This document shows, one piece after another, positions 36,101 through 44,294 of a stretch of 64,000 bases of DNA. Every line of letters begins with the position of its first letter. Position 1 is the first letter of the stretch. The stretch covers positions 404,996-468,995 of the forward strand of contig JAVYIN010000007.1 in assembly GCA_035968315.1 (NCBI GenBank), given 5' to 3'. Below the pieces are notes generated by a model. It did no database searches, was not told the DNA's origin, and saw only the letters and a program-made list of their open reading frames with translations. The translations under genes were made by a program, and so were the position numbers. Source of the stretch: Nitrospira sp. GTDB lineage: Bacteria; Nitrospirota; Nitrospiria; Nitrospirales; Nitrospiraceae.

Positions 36101-37586
36101 GAGCCAGCTGCCGGCCCGCTGGCTCGATCCTGCCGGACCCTGGCGGTCCAGCGTGATGCCGGTGAGCCAATTCCTGTTCGGCTCCCGCTTGGCGTCCTAC
36201 GACAAAATTCTGTTCTCGGTCAAACCCAAGCCCGAGACCCGCAAGATCCGGATCTCAACGGCGCTGGTCACCGATGCGCTGCCGGCCATGTTCGTGGCGC
36301 TCGCCGAAACCTTGACGATGGGCGAAGTCCAGCGCCACGCCACGGTGACCGAGAGCATCGAGACCGACAAGGAAACCTTGACGGGCTATCTCAACGACAA
36401 TACGCCCCGCCCGCTGCTGAAGCCCAATACGGTCTATCGGCTGTCGGCCGGGTACACCGTCGTCGCCACGCACCCGACCAAGGGAGAAGTCTACAATCAG
36501 ACGCAGACCCAGGATTTCGCGTTCCGCACCGATAGTAAAGTTCCGGCGGAACTGGCCCCCTATGTGCTGGGCACCACGCCGGATATGGATGAACGCTTCC
36601 ATTTCTTCGCCGACCCCCTCCAGGTGTTGTTCAACGACCCGGCTATCCTCCGCATGGTGGAGGCGTACGGCAAACAACTGCGGGCGATCATCCGGGGCGC
36701 AGACGGAGCGCCGGTGGCGCAGAGTCCCGAAGTGATCTCCACGCTCACCGAGACGCCGGCCAGCGTGCTGTCGCCCTACCGCGACACCGTCCTGGCGCTG
36801 ATCGAGGCGGGTCTCTTCCCCTGCCTGGGCGGCTCGTATACCTTTACCGGCCATGCGGTGTACCAGGCGCCGTTCGAGCTGAAGCCGCTGACGCCCTACG
36901 TCTTTGACTTGGAATACACGGTGCCGGAGGCCGTGCCCGCCGGTCAGGCCGTGACCCCGTTGTACCGGCGCACGTTCCAGACGTCCCGCTATGCCGATGT
37001 GACCGATTTCGCCGCCAGCCACCGGGTCTATCCCATACGCCACCGGGCCCTGTCGGCCGACATCACGGGCTTGCCGGTTCCTGGCGGAAGCGGCACGCCG
37101 GTCGCGGGAGCCACCGACGTCGAAATCCAAAATGCCATTCTGGCGGCGGGCATGCCGCTGGATGACGATACCGAGACCACCGGCTTTACCATCCTGTGGC
37201 GCGAGGCAAGCGGACAGTACTATCCCTATGCGGTGCTGATCGATGCGGCCGAGCCCATGTGGCGCGTCCGGCAGGAGCCGTTGAAACGAACAGTCGTGAA
37301 CGAACACAACGAAGTCCTCGATCCGGCGTTCGTCGTGTACGAACAACAGACCGTCGAGCATCTCAAGCTCCGGCCCGCCAGCGGGCAGACCCGCATCCGT
37401 CACTTCGTGCGCTCCACCGGAGGCACCCGCACGCTGGCCTTCCTGCAGCGGAGCCCGGTGCTCACCGGCCGTGAAACGCTCACGATCGAAATCGTGCGCA
37501 CCGCGAGCGCGTTATTCGGGTTGGCCGAGCAGAGCGCCGTCCTGCTTCAACTGGAACTTTCACCCACTCCCCCGTGGGAGGCCTAA
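30177..37586 (+). CDS. Giant 2469-residue protein with internal OmpA-like region
   Basis: First of three large co-directional genes. No signal peptide (MTIQRLGLFDLLAPHYLVG). A PKD-like segment is at about 361-430 (QLDVGGGTPDYTIEV...TVTDSRAG-type), an OmpA/peptidoglycan-binding-like segment at about 537-655 (LDGYASNDPS, LSGRRNQAVQAAL), then a Pro-rich linker (about 674-703). A long central part to about residue 1430 is rich in short hydrophobic beta segments (DLDFGKGTVTVGVMINFEIQ; FFFFSISACVGIEIG). The C-terminal third has beta-domain texture without a family I recognise. GC content matches the genome, so it does not look recently acquired. Could be a surface or scaffold protein or an injection-system component; no such core genes are here. 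Starts without a clear ribosome site. Confidence 0.85.
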   Translation: MTIQRLGLFDLLAPHYLVGFDFPEYIHRYLSIISVDELRTQVGPQAILYSGTCSLDGAGAGTEIVHEPPGGGGGRFRWNGLRMRFRMVVPRDGAAFVNTVAHSSSNGSLPQVAGVLDDLLPTEPTSTAVSDYPGLRFRLELLVDALTFSLGDEWLPGRIHPTTRRVERDTDPRFAGKPVEIRLPKVLLSYSQGDDDNDLSPQFRLEAWGTAGFDGPHDLGVGEFINMEPGIALHRSGSFAFSIDEVVLDTSPESTPPEILDHFGVGDDWEGLYIKQLLLYYSNDQGVGFTARLADALFSFHGKVSFEAELDVYPDLALTIFSVTPRFFHGPTRIEFRRGTVSDALDTPPAGDPPGLVNLIQGDVLQLDVGGGTPDYTIEVLDGSTDVWESSSRRAVFNSPGTHDVFIKVTDSRAGTPRRHREYLRIVVAAATTAAPPSGTPVDRRSDDHPLPALQYAVSAGQTGGHDLIKEREEGTSAHFRVEGGEQFTVTVTPHGGGAVLRTITNQRQFTLDVAEGSDVDIEVQYQAIPAGPVSAQFIRFQFDRPGNTELPRYLDHTSGDSEFESTLGAFNFPEASTVQSIQLDGYASNDPSNAARDQALSGRRNQAVQAALAARYPSATFTANAHGHGTTGDPLPNPANTSDPANRTVRVAFTLSGTGAHTLTARAQRDAYTPPSSGSGPEPAPVPPTPAAPPLPDRLPPAIKQLGVRIKIDQGDLALFELYGSIDFESDLEQKLRTGGAPAPEEGDTSWTSHDGILNFKLIYQWDRAADETAIALQLSSDEEDRDGLLHFNNNAARDDRFKNIAGALMLFAPIINAAASAAADNSQDAGNWVALGVSVAVPVAIGGLNVFRTRRGILYGGEGRFKWIKSASGGPDRWDFAIVLDYGVEFDIVVESLGIGRDRLPGAPTPLPPPLKARYKAIGFNIARGPAGEVVYTAIFDQSKGYDLDLSDPSLFRLPDPLGNLFSIVGARVARFNPVTLEIDFAIKVDLGVITVDRFKVKIPLDPVGVPQILPSGVRVNIPGVLIGNGFVNIVDADVTDSNGNSIRSKGIEGGLDLTLVSLKLRIAGNIAVGTIKDNSSGREAIAVFVGLIVEFPTPIVLGQSGLGLFGLSGLFAMHYRRLEDPRNPTEAVGPALKWLIKAQGEPYNLYAPPPPRTPDKRLWGPEFDRWSFGVGAVLGTLEGGILINFQGMFVLELPGPRILIMVKIRMISAPPKVGDNPNQLSVGIIGIIDLDFGKGTVTVGVMINFEIQELLKLAIPIEIFFNLREGSDWHFYLGTISQPASAEILNIVRGSAYFMLQGKQLVYADYGSRVPEFLRDKILPGVAIAAGIEASILLGDPGSIYLRISAGLDVGVAFSPFIIVGTMRLEGELRLLIISIGARGEFNALISQRPDNSYKTYLQGEICGSVSFFFFSISACVGIEIGTEDFDLKPPALLRGVFLQSYSPVLVSGQAANQKPIDASLGNAKEVTGATPPAGELLSVPIDSVIVLQMSFAPELAATFNTNTFTEDALAAPGRPSGGWYGLSGDISLQYTLNSLTLTENGAAYAGTEPPITWRLDRPHQPNGADTAIDLALFSRVPTAAEYAVERSTDLRENITVRWGDVCKRAAPPARVLYTFCGQPLGPSMHGWQLRGTAYPDPPDTVRVEPPDTLMRVYAPESCAGPSTLDILLAEMGYPYEVPAQIIGDDSQNDLSPAGPTSVEKKCYELFLPERTYMPNPFKVEDALVIYSAATKKDLVVSKLGGFIPEEQFVRNRRYPLRTQMRDVAGYRGVSLREYMRIDVLGPSAQAVTVKIWSKNQPKTTLTVYAYDRAGRLLNKVRWRPTSGKETEQASIRITGAEIHHLILTNRYFTGLLIEVCLERAQTRPDRPAGHRCHRALELPYVERRRVAQGQGTDQAQLNPDLVAKYLSERESCSYVTFDTDACEEVLFCGAVYGKFYGKVQVLEVDEKDQVVAAHLLSALAPTVLASPSQLPARWLDPAGPWRSSVMPVSQFLFGSRLASYDKILFSVKPKPETRKIRISTALVTDALPAMFVALAETLTMGEVQRHATVTESIETDKETLTGYLNDNTPRPLLKPNTVYRLSAGYTVVATHPTKGEVYNQTQTQDFAFRTDSKVPAELAPYVLGTTPDMDERFHFFADPLQVLFNDPAILRMVEAYGKQLRAIIRGADGAPVAQSPEVISTLTETPASVLSPYRDTVLALIEAGLFPCLGGSYTFTGHAVYQAPFELKPLTPYVFDLEYTVPEAVPAGQAVTPLYRRTFQTSRYADVTDFAASHRVYPIRHRALSADITGLPVPGGSGTPVAGATDVEIQNAILAAGMPLDDDTETTGFTILWREASGQYYPYAVLIDAAEPMWRVRQEPLKRTVVNEHNEVLDPAFVVYEQQTVEHLKLRPASGQTRIRHFVRSTGGTRTLAFLQRSPVLTGRETLTIEIVRTASALFGLAEQSAVLLQLELSPTPPWEA

Positions 37587-37589
37587 GCC

Positions 37590-40500
37590 ATGTCCACTGT
37601 CACGCCGCAATTCAGGCTGTTTGCCGAACCGCTGCCTTGGCCCTTGGGGCCGGAAGGCAAGCCGGTCGAGACCGCCGAGTTTGTCAACGCCGCGCAGGAG
37701 GCGCTCAAAAAGTTTCAGACGGGCGAGCCGGTGACGCCCAATTACACGCCGGACTTTTCCGCGCTGCCGGTAGGGCTGCGCTGGACCATGCTGCCCGAGT
37801 TCGGATTTCCCCGGCAGCCGTTCCGGCTCTATCGCCGTGTCCGGAAGTACAGCATGGATAAACTGGTCACCTCCCCCCTCGCGGTGTCCGGCGAAGCCAA
37901 TGTGCCCTTTCCAACCGAGATGTATGTGCTGGAAGTGGGGGTGACGCTCGCCGCCGGCCAGAGCCTGACGCTGGAGCCCCGTGATCGCAATGGACAGGCA
38001 TTGCCGGGAGCCCGGCAGGTGCTGACAGCCAGCGGCACGGCCAGGTTCCGGTCGCCGTTTATGGCGTCGCTGCGTTGCGCCGGTGCGGGCACGGTCAATT
38101 ACGTGTTGGGCACGCCCACCGACCGCGTCGTGAATGCGAACGACTGGCAGTTGGTGCAGATCGTCGGACTGCCGTTCCCCCCCGGTGTCACGACCGCGTA
38201 CAGCAGCGCGCTGCAGGGATTTGCGTCGTCGCCGACCAGGCCGGATCTGGCGGCGTTCCAACGGCTGTTGCTCGGCTATTATCTCAAGCCGCCGGTGCCG
38301 GACCTTGGCGCGGCTCCGCTGGCCACGCCGGATTGGCAAGCCCCCCGGCCGGATAAATATGTGCAGTACCTGACCACGGATCCGGGAAGCCTGCTGGTCG
38401 ATATTCAGAAGTGCCTGGAAATCTCCGACGACAGTTCCTGGAATCCCGCCGACCGGCAACCGGCCTATATCGCCGAGCGCACGGTCTCGGGTATTCATCA
38501 AACCGGCGTGGCGCCCTCGACGTCCGGAACCGCGCGGTTCCCCGTCGTGGCGAGCACGCTCTTGCAGGTCAGCAGCGACAGCTTCGGTTCGCTGGCGCTG
38601 GGCTACGGCACGTACGATTTCGCCCGGATGGTCGATCAGCCCACCCTGGCCGCCGTTCCTCTGGCGTACGATTATAAAGTTGAAGCGGAGTATGTGCTGC
38701 GGCCTGGCCGGCCGATCAAGCTTCCGGAACTCTTCGACAGTGTTTCGGACCGGCATATCTTCGCCGCGCTTTCCGAAGGGTTGCCCGCGCCGGCGGTCCC
38801 CGCCGACCTGCGCGAGCGCACCTTGCGGAAGAACCGGCCGGAGAGCCGCGACGGGCAGGCGTCCGAAGCCGTTAAAGTGTCCTGGCAGCAACCGGAGCTG
38901 CCGGAAGCCTGGGGCCTGGTCGCGAGCCGGCAAACCGGGCCGGCCGAATGGCTCAATACCGAAAACTTCTTCTCCGAAAAAAGCTACCAGCCCTATCTCA
39001 CCCGTGCGCCGCAGAACGAGCTGCCGGGCGAAGACACGGGCCGGTTCAATTATGTGGACGCCGAAACGCCGCTGCCGCCGTACGGCACGATTCCCGTGCG
39101 GTACTTCGTCGCCGGGATCGATGTGCTCGGGCGCTGGTCGGCGTTCCGGGACGTCGTGCATGCGAGTGAGGCCCTTCCTTCGCAGCGCCCGATCATCAAC
39201 ACGGTGAAGCTGGCCTTGCCGGATCCGAACGTGTTTCCTCCTCCGACGCCGGCTGCGGTGGACTGCCGATTGGAAATCGAATTTTCCTGGGAGTGGAGCG
39301 ACCGCCGCGCCGCTCAGATCCAGTTCGCCGGACAATTTTACCCCGCTCGCACCACGCCCCCGGCTGCGGCGCCAGCGGGGTTCTCGGTGCATTCGTCCAA
39401 CGCCGCGCATCCCTTGGTCACCGTCACGTTCGACATGAACGGGAACCCGACCGGCACGGACTTGGGCAGCGTCTACCGTTTGGCCGATGTGCCGCCGGAT
39501 GGGGCGTCTCTGCCGCCCCTGCCCGGCCTTGTCCAATACCGGCTGGAGATTCCCGTGGTCACGGCAGTCTTCCCCTCCGGTGATCCGCATGCCGTGGGCT
39601 ATGCCGCCTATGTGCGAGGGCTGGAGCGATTGCGCCAGCCGGTCACGGAGTACTCGCCTTGGTCGCCGCCCGCCACCACGGAACTGCCGGACCCCCGCAA
39701 GCCCGCGGTCGTGAACCTTCCGGCTGATGTGCAGTGGACGGCCCTGCCGGACGCGACGAAGAAAGCGCGTGGGCGCCTGAGCTGGCCCTCGGCCGCCAAT
39801 GCACTCGGGTACATCGTGTGGGAAGCCAGCGAAACGGCGCTGCGGTTTGCGCTCGGCGAGGTGCTTAAGACCAGATTCCCCGGCGATCAAAGCCGGTGGC
39901 TCCTGCCCTTGAGCGACTCGCATGTGGCGCGGGCCACGCAGCTGCGGGGGTTGCTCCTGCAGCCGGAGTATGCCCAGCTCTGCGCGAAAGCCTTCACCCG
40001 CTACAACCGGGAATTGCTGCCCGCGACATTTGTGGAGCTGGAACTGGCCGGCAGTGCCGAAGGGCTGACGGTGTTCCGCGTTTCGTCCGTCAATCGGTCC
40101 AACATCGAATCGGACAAGTCCGCTCCGGTGTTTTTTGCCGTGCCCCGGCTCAATCGCCCGGTCGCGCCCAATCTTTCGCTCAAGGCGAACGGGACTGGCA
40201 TCGAAGTGCAGGTGTTGGGCAACAGTCCGGCCACCACCGCGGGCTACCGGGTCTACCGGACGCGCAAGCCGCCGCTCTCCCGGGATGTGGGCGCCAAGGG
40301 GCTGCCGGCATTCCGGGAAGACAATCCGGCGTGGCAAAACTTCACGGCACAGATGCTCCATGGACCGGCGTTGAACGGCAAGAAGATCCTCGATCCCGTC
40401 GCGGCGCGTTCCTGGCGGCCCTTGTATTACCAGGTCACCGCCATCGGCACGGCCGATCCGGCGCGGGGCACCTATGCCGCCGAATCGGCCGGCTCTTCCA

Positions 40501-40871
40501 CCAGGCTGGCCTATTGGGCGCCGGACGTTCCGCCGCTCCTGGCCCTCACCGGCCCGGCAGCCTTGCCGGTCCTGCATCTGCGGACCGATCTGCCGTTCCA
40601 TGCCGTGGAGCTGGGCAAGGCGCTGATCGACGTGTTTCGAACAGACACCATCCCGGGCACCGGAGTCGTGAAAACACCGGTGGGGCAATGGATCGCCGAT
40701 GCGCTGCCGCCCGCCTCGCCGCCACCGGCGGCGCCGCGCCTGGAGAATGTGGTGACCACGACCGGCACGGGCATCACCACGTTCGATCTGGTGCTGCCGG
40801 CCGGGGTTGTGTCCGGAATCGTGCGCGTCACCGATCCGTTGGGGCGGTCGACATCGATCATGTTTTCCTAA
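37590..40871 (+). CDS. Large 1093-residue protein with fibronectin-like segments
   Basis: Second gene of the operon, 3 bases after the first. No signal peptide or membrane helix. Segments resembling fibronectin type III strands are visible: KARGRLSWPSAANALGYIVWEAS (about 728-750) and TTAGYRVYRTRKPPL (about 880-896), plus beta-rich repeats such as FSWEWSDRRAAQIQFAGQFY. The C terminus ends with IVRVTDPLGRSTSIMFS. No enzyme motif found. Ribosome site GGGAGG overlaps the end of the previous gene, so translation is probably coupled. It may assemble with its neighbours; function unknown. Confidence 0.82.
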   Translation: MSTVTPQFRLFAEPLPWPLGPEGKPVETAEFVNAAQEALKKFQTGEPVTPNYTPDFSALPVGLRWTMLPEFGFPRQPFRLYRRVRKYSMDKLVTSPLAVSGEANVPFPTEMYVLEVGVTLAAGQSLTLEPRDRNGQALPGARQVLTASGTARFRSPFMASLRCAGAGTVNYVLGTPTDRVVNANDWQLVQIVGLPFPPGVTTAYSSALQGFASSPTRPDLAAFQRLLLGYYLKPPVPDLGAAPLATPDWQAPRPDKYVQYLTTDPGSLLVDIQKCLEISDDSSWNPADRQPAYIAERTVSGIHQTGVAPSTSGTARFPVVASTLLQVSSDSFGSLALGYGTYDFARMVDQPTLAAVPLAYDYKVEAEYVLRPGRPIKLPELFDSVSDRHIFAALSEGLPAPAVPADLRERTLRKNRPESRDGQASEAVKVSWQQPELPEAWGLVASRQTGPAEWLNTENFFSEKSYQPYLTRAPQNELPGEDTGRFNYVDAETPLPPYGTIPVRYFVAGIDVLGRWSAFRDVVHASEALPSQRPIINTVKLALPDPNVFPPPTPAAVDCRLEIEFSWEWSDRRAAQIQFAGQFYPARTTPPAAAPAGFSVHSSNAAHPLVTVTFDMNGNPTGTDLGSVYRLADVPPDGASLPPLPGLVQYRLEIPVVTAVFPSGDPHAVGYAAYVRGLERLRQPVTEYSPWSPPATTELPDPRKPAVVNLPADVQWTALPDATKKARGRLSWPSAANALGYIVWEASETALRFALGEVLKTRFPGDQSRWLLPLSDSHVARATQLRGLLLQPEYAQLCAKAFTRYNRELLPATFVELELAGSAEGLTVFRVSSVNRSNIESDKSAPVFFAVPRLNRPVAPNLSLKANGTGIEVQVLGNSPATTAGYRVYRTRKPPLSRDVGAKGLPAFREDNPAWQNFTAQMLHGPALNGKKILDPVAARSWRPLYYQVTAIGTADPARGTYAAESAGSSTRLAYWAPDVPPLLALTGPAALPVLHLRTDLPFHAVELGKALIDVFRTDTIPGTGVVKTPVGQWIADALPPASPPPAAPRLENVVTTTGTGITTFDLVLPAGVVSGIVRVTDPLGRSTSIMFS

Positions 40872-40889
40872 ACCGGCGAAGAGCACGTT

Positions 40890-43800
40890 ATGTCTTTTCT
40901 ATCTGACGCAGCCACAGTCGCCTTTCGAGAAGCCGGCCTGCAGCCGCTGGGCATCGGCATGCCGTTCATCTCCAAAAAATGGTGCAGCCACAGCGCGGCC
41001 GACGCAGGCGGACGCATCGCCTTCAACGCCGCGCGCCTCTCGTTGACGCTCTCGGGCAGCGAGACCTGGCTCTGTCCGATTTCGGCCCGGGCCGTCAAAA
41101 CCAATGCGTCCGATCGCAAACCGACCGTCACGCTGACCAAAGCCGACGGCACAGCCGTGAACGGCGCCGGGTTGCTGTTCGAACTGTTCCCCGGCGCGCT
41201 GCAGCGCCTGAGACGGCTGTACGTCCGCCGCCTGGAAGCGGCCAGTCCCGTCAACTACCCGAATAAACCGGCCGACCGGCCCATCAGACCGGTCCCGAAG
41301 TATGTCTTCATCGAGTCGGGTGACGTGGCCGAGGCTGTCACCGGCGGATGGCTCCATGCGGGGCAGGACACGGGGATCGCGGGCGAACTCTTCTTCTTCG
41401 ACGAGCAGGGACATATCATCCATCCCCTGATGGTGGCCTCCTGCTGGACCGTCCTGGCCGGCGCTTATGCCGGCCTCGTGAAAGAGAGCACGCCGGACCA
41501 GATCACCGGCATTGCGGGGCTGAGCGCCGCGTCGTTCACCGTGCGGATGGTCAAGCCGGACGGGACGCCGTACGGCGGAGCCTTTGTGAACGGCAAAACC
41601 GACGCGACGCCGGCCATCGGGCTCTTCACGGTGTCGGCCTATGCCGGTTCCGATACGGAACTCAAAGGCGAGCTGACCCGCCAGGCCGATACCGGCGCAA
41701 CCGGGGCCTTTCCGCTGGAACAGGCCCGGCACCTCCACCTGGGATTGGATACGTTCGGGCGGCTCGGCAACCGGTGCGCCCTGCCCGCGCTTCCCGCTTC
41801 CACCACGCTGACGCACGACTTTTTCACCGTCAAAGTGCTCGACACCAGCACGTACCTCACGGGAGCGCCGGACCGGTCTACCGCCGGCTACATGGGATCC
41901 CGCCTCGAACCGGCTCCGGTGGTGCGGTTGCATGAAGATCTCACGACCCTGGCGGACGGCAATGCCGTGATGCAGCGGCTGCATGGCCTGTTCAACGGAG
42001 CGGCGACCGAATCGCTGGCGGCCGCGGCGGAGATCAATCCGAAATTCGTCCTGCCGGCCGGCACGGATCTGTATTGGCCCGCCTTCCCGCCGCTGACCGG
42101 CTCCAGCGCGCCGGCCGACGACGCCACGTTCCCATCCGATTTCAAACAGCAAGTGATCGCGGCCAGCCGCGCCGTTGTCATCGACGGAAGCAGTCCCGAT
42201 GTGCGGCTCACCCTCGCCGGCCTGCCGGTGGATTGCGCCGTGCGGGTCTACCATCGGGTGTTTAGCAGCGGCGCCGTGCTGAGCCGGGGGGATGGAGCCG
42301 GAGGGCTGGCCAATAGCGTTGCGGCACCAGCCGCGGGCCGAACCTTCAACGGACAATGTGTCCTGCGCCTGGCGAACCCGCTGGGGCTCGAACCGCCGTT
42401 CACCTTCGCCCCGGCGCCCAAATTGATTTTTGACATGGTCGTGGTCGAGCGCTCCGGGAAGAAGCGGATTTTCGGGAACCTCGAATTGCCGTTGAACACG
42501 ACTCCCGAAGCAGGCCCTGCGGCGGTGGCCGACAATGCGGTGGCGACGGCCGCCAAACAGGGGGTGTGCCGGGCCGGCGTCCTGGGCCTGCGCCGGACGA
42601 GCGCGCCGCTGCCGGCGCTCGTCGATCTGAATGCGCTCTTGAACGCCATCGTGCAACTGGGAGGGGAAACCCCTCCGCGCGATGCGCCGCGGCTGCCCAC
42701 CATGGCGCGCCGCGATCTGCTGGCCGCCGCCAAGCGCGGCGCCAACTGGACGGCGGTGCTGGCCGGAGGCCCGATCGGGCCCGCCATGCATTCGGCCCAG
42801 CCAACCCTCGGCGCGCCCGGTTCGCAGGGCGGTCCCGAAACGCAGTATGCCGGCGTCTCCACCCAAAATGCCGTGCTGGCTTACGACATCGCCCGCATGG
42901 CTTTCCGGCGCACGACCTCGTTGTATGACCGGATTCAGCAACTGAACAACAGCACCTGGGACGAGCCTGTGCGCAATACGCCGCTCACGCTCGGCGAATC
43001 GCCCAACGGCACACGCGGCACGATGGCCGGCGCGGTGTTGCAGACGATCGCGCCTTATTGCGAAACCCCGGAGCTGGCGCTGCTCAAGTCGGTGGTGGAG
43101 GCGAACATCGGGTCGATCCCGCGCGATTGGAACGCCCTGGTGGACCTGGTGGTGAGTTGGATCGATGGCCTCAACCTGGCCGGGCTGCCCAGTCCGCTGG
43201 ATACGGCCGGCGCCCGGTTGAACACCGAGCTCAGGAACCGGCTCAACGCGCTCAAGGACAACGATCCCGGACGCGAATCGCAGCGGGAACGCCTGTACGG
43301 CGAACTCCTGCGTGAGCTGAGCGCGGCCTGTTTCGGCCGCCGCGATGCGCAGTGGGCGCTGGAACAGGCCATCAAAAACGCACGCCGGTTCATCTATCTC
43401 GAAACGCCGGGGCTCTCCTTTACCGAAGCCGGCACGGCGCAGCCCTATTCGCGCAATTTGAAGAGCCTGTTGGCGGCGCAGATCTCGACCCATCCGGGCC
43501 TCAAGGTGGTGATCTGTGTGCCGAAGGCGCCGGACTACGGGAAGGGCTACGAGCAATACCGGGCCAAAGAGGTGAAAGACCGGTTCGACCTGGTGCTGGA
43601 CCTGCCGTCGGCGAACGTGGTGTCGTTCCACCCGGTCGGGTTCCCGGGGCGGCCCAGCCGCCTGGAATCGCAGGTGGTCATCGTGGACGACGAGTGGGCG
43701 ATGGTCGGATCCTCCAGCTTCCGCCGGCGCGGGCTCGCGTTCGACGGCAGCAGCGACCTGGTGTGGACCGATCTTGAGCGCAGCGACGGAGTGGCCCCTT

Positions 43801-44090
43801 CCATTGCCGCGTTCCGCAGGACGCTGATGGCGGCGCGCCTGGGCATTACCGGCGACGGGTTCGACAGCCGCCGGTTGATGCTGGAGGATGTGGCCGACGT
43901 GTTCCACCTCATCCGCGAAACCCTGCGCGACGGCGGCCTGGGGCGCATCGAGCCCTTGTGGAATGGGCGGACGGACGGCGTCACCTATTCCGAACCCACC
44001 CTCGACAGCAACTTGGTGAACCCGGACGGGGTCGAATTCCAAACGCTGAACGCGCTGGTATTGGCCGCGCTGGGCAGCGTGCCGCTGTGA
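40890..44090 (+). CDS. Large 1066-residue protein with degenerate phospholipase-D-like C-terminal domain
   Basis: Third gene of the operon, 18 bases after the second. No signal peptide. The N-terminal 600 residues are beta-rich and unrecognised. A phospholipase-D-like half begins at about residue 815 (WALEQAIKNARRFIYLETPG) and ends with VVIVDDEWAMVGSSSFRRRGLAFDGSSDLVW near 929-958. At the place of the HxK(x4)D motif the sequence is E926-S-Q928 with D933 kept, so the catalytic His and Lys are gone. The domain is therefore probably structural or binding rather than hydrolytic. Only one such half is evident, where active PLD enzymes need two. Confidence 0.82.
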   Translation: MSFLSDAATVAFREAGLQPLGIGMPFISKKWCSHSAADAGGRIAFNAARLSLTLSGSETWLCPISARAVKTNASDRKPTVTLTKADGTAVNGAGLLFELFPGALQRLRRLYVRRLEAASPVNYPNKPADRPIRPVPKYVFIESGDVAEAVTGGWLHAGQDTGIAGELFFFDEQGHIIHPLMVASCWTVLAGAYAGLVKESTPDQITGIAGLSAASFTVRMVKPDGTPYGGAFVNGKTDATPAIGLFTVSAYAGSDTELKGELTRQADTGATGAFPLEQARHLHLGLDTFGRLGNRCALPALPASTTLTHDFFTVKVLDTSTYLTGAPDRSTAGYMGSRLEPAPVVRLHEDLTTLADGNAVMQRLHGLFNGAATESLAAAAEINPKFVLPAGTDLYWPAFPPLTGSSAPADDATFPSDFKQQVIAASRAVVIDGSSPDVRLTLAGLPVDCAVRVYHRVFSSGAVLSRGDGAGGLANSVAAPAAGRTFNGQCVLRLANPLGLEPPFTFAPAPKLIFDMVVVERSGKKRIFGNLELPLNTTPEAGPAAVADNAVATAAKQGVCRAGVLGLRRTSAPLPALVDLNALLNAIVQLGGETPPRDAPRLPTMARRDLLAAAKRGANWTAVLAGGPIGPAMHSAQPTLGAPGSQGGPETQYAGVSTQNAVLAYDIARMAFRRTTSLYDRIQQLNNSTWDEPVRNTPLTLGESPNGTRGTMAGAVLQTIAPYCETPELALLKSVVEANIGSIPRDWNALVDLVVSWIDGLNLAGLPSPLDTAGARLNTELRNRLNALKDNDPGRESQRERLYGELLRELSAACFGRRDAQWALEQAIKNARRFIYLETPGLSFTEAGTAQPYSRNLKSLLAAQISTHPGLKVVICVPKAPDYGKGYEQYRAKEVKDRFDLVLDLPSANVVSFHPVGFPGRPSRLESQVVIVDDEWAMVGSSSFRRRGLAFDGSSDLVWTDLERSDGVAPSIAAFRRTLMAARLGITGDGFDSRRLMLEDVADVFHLIRETLRDGGLGRIEPLWNGRTDGVTYSEPTLDSNLVNPDGVEFQTLNALVLAALGSVPL

Positions 44091-44234
44091 GCAGGGCCTT
44101 CATGCCGTGAGAGCCGCACCGGTTGAGGTATGGCTAGCTCCGCAGGGTGATTCCAGCGGCAGCTCCTGTCTATGCCGAACCGTTTCGCGCCGCCAGATCC
44201 GACGCACAGACCGCTTTGTTGACACTCTGTGGGC

Positions 44235-44278
44235 AGCCCGAGAATCCGCCGCCCCTCGGGGCGGCGGATTCTCGGGCT
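44235..44278. terminator. 21-bp perfect hairpin between convergent genes
   Basis: AGCCCGAGAATCCGCCGCCCC (44235-44255) pairs perfectly with 44258-44278, leaving a two-base gap and so a CTCG-type tetraloop in practice. It sits between the ends of the 1066-residue gene and the multicopper oxidase gene and can fold on both strands. No T-run follows on the plus strand, so it may also act as an RNA-stabilising or repeat-derived structure. Confidence 0.7.
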
Positions 44279-44294
44279 GACAAGGCGGGACTGA

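Noticed and set aside
30198-44042. Very long minus-strand frames (1559, 420, 382, 1108 and 1047 codons) opposite the giant operon
   Set aside because: They are shadows of high-GC third-position codon use: the opposite frame rarely meets TTA, CTA or TCA. The plus-strand proteins have family motifs; the antisense products are Arg/Gly/Gln-rich without domains or ribosome sites.
30177-44090. Contractile injection system or phage tail cluster
   Set aside because: No sheath, tube, baseplate, AAA ATPase or spike gene was found in the window; the large proteins alone do not support the call.
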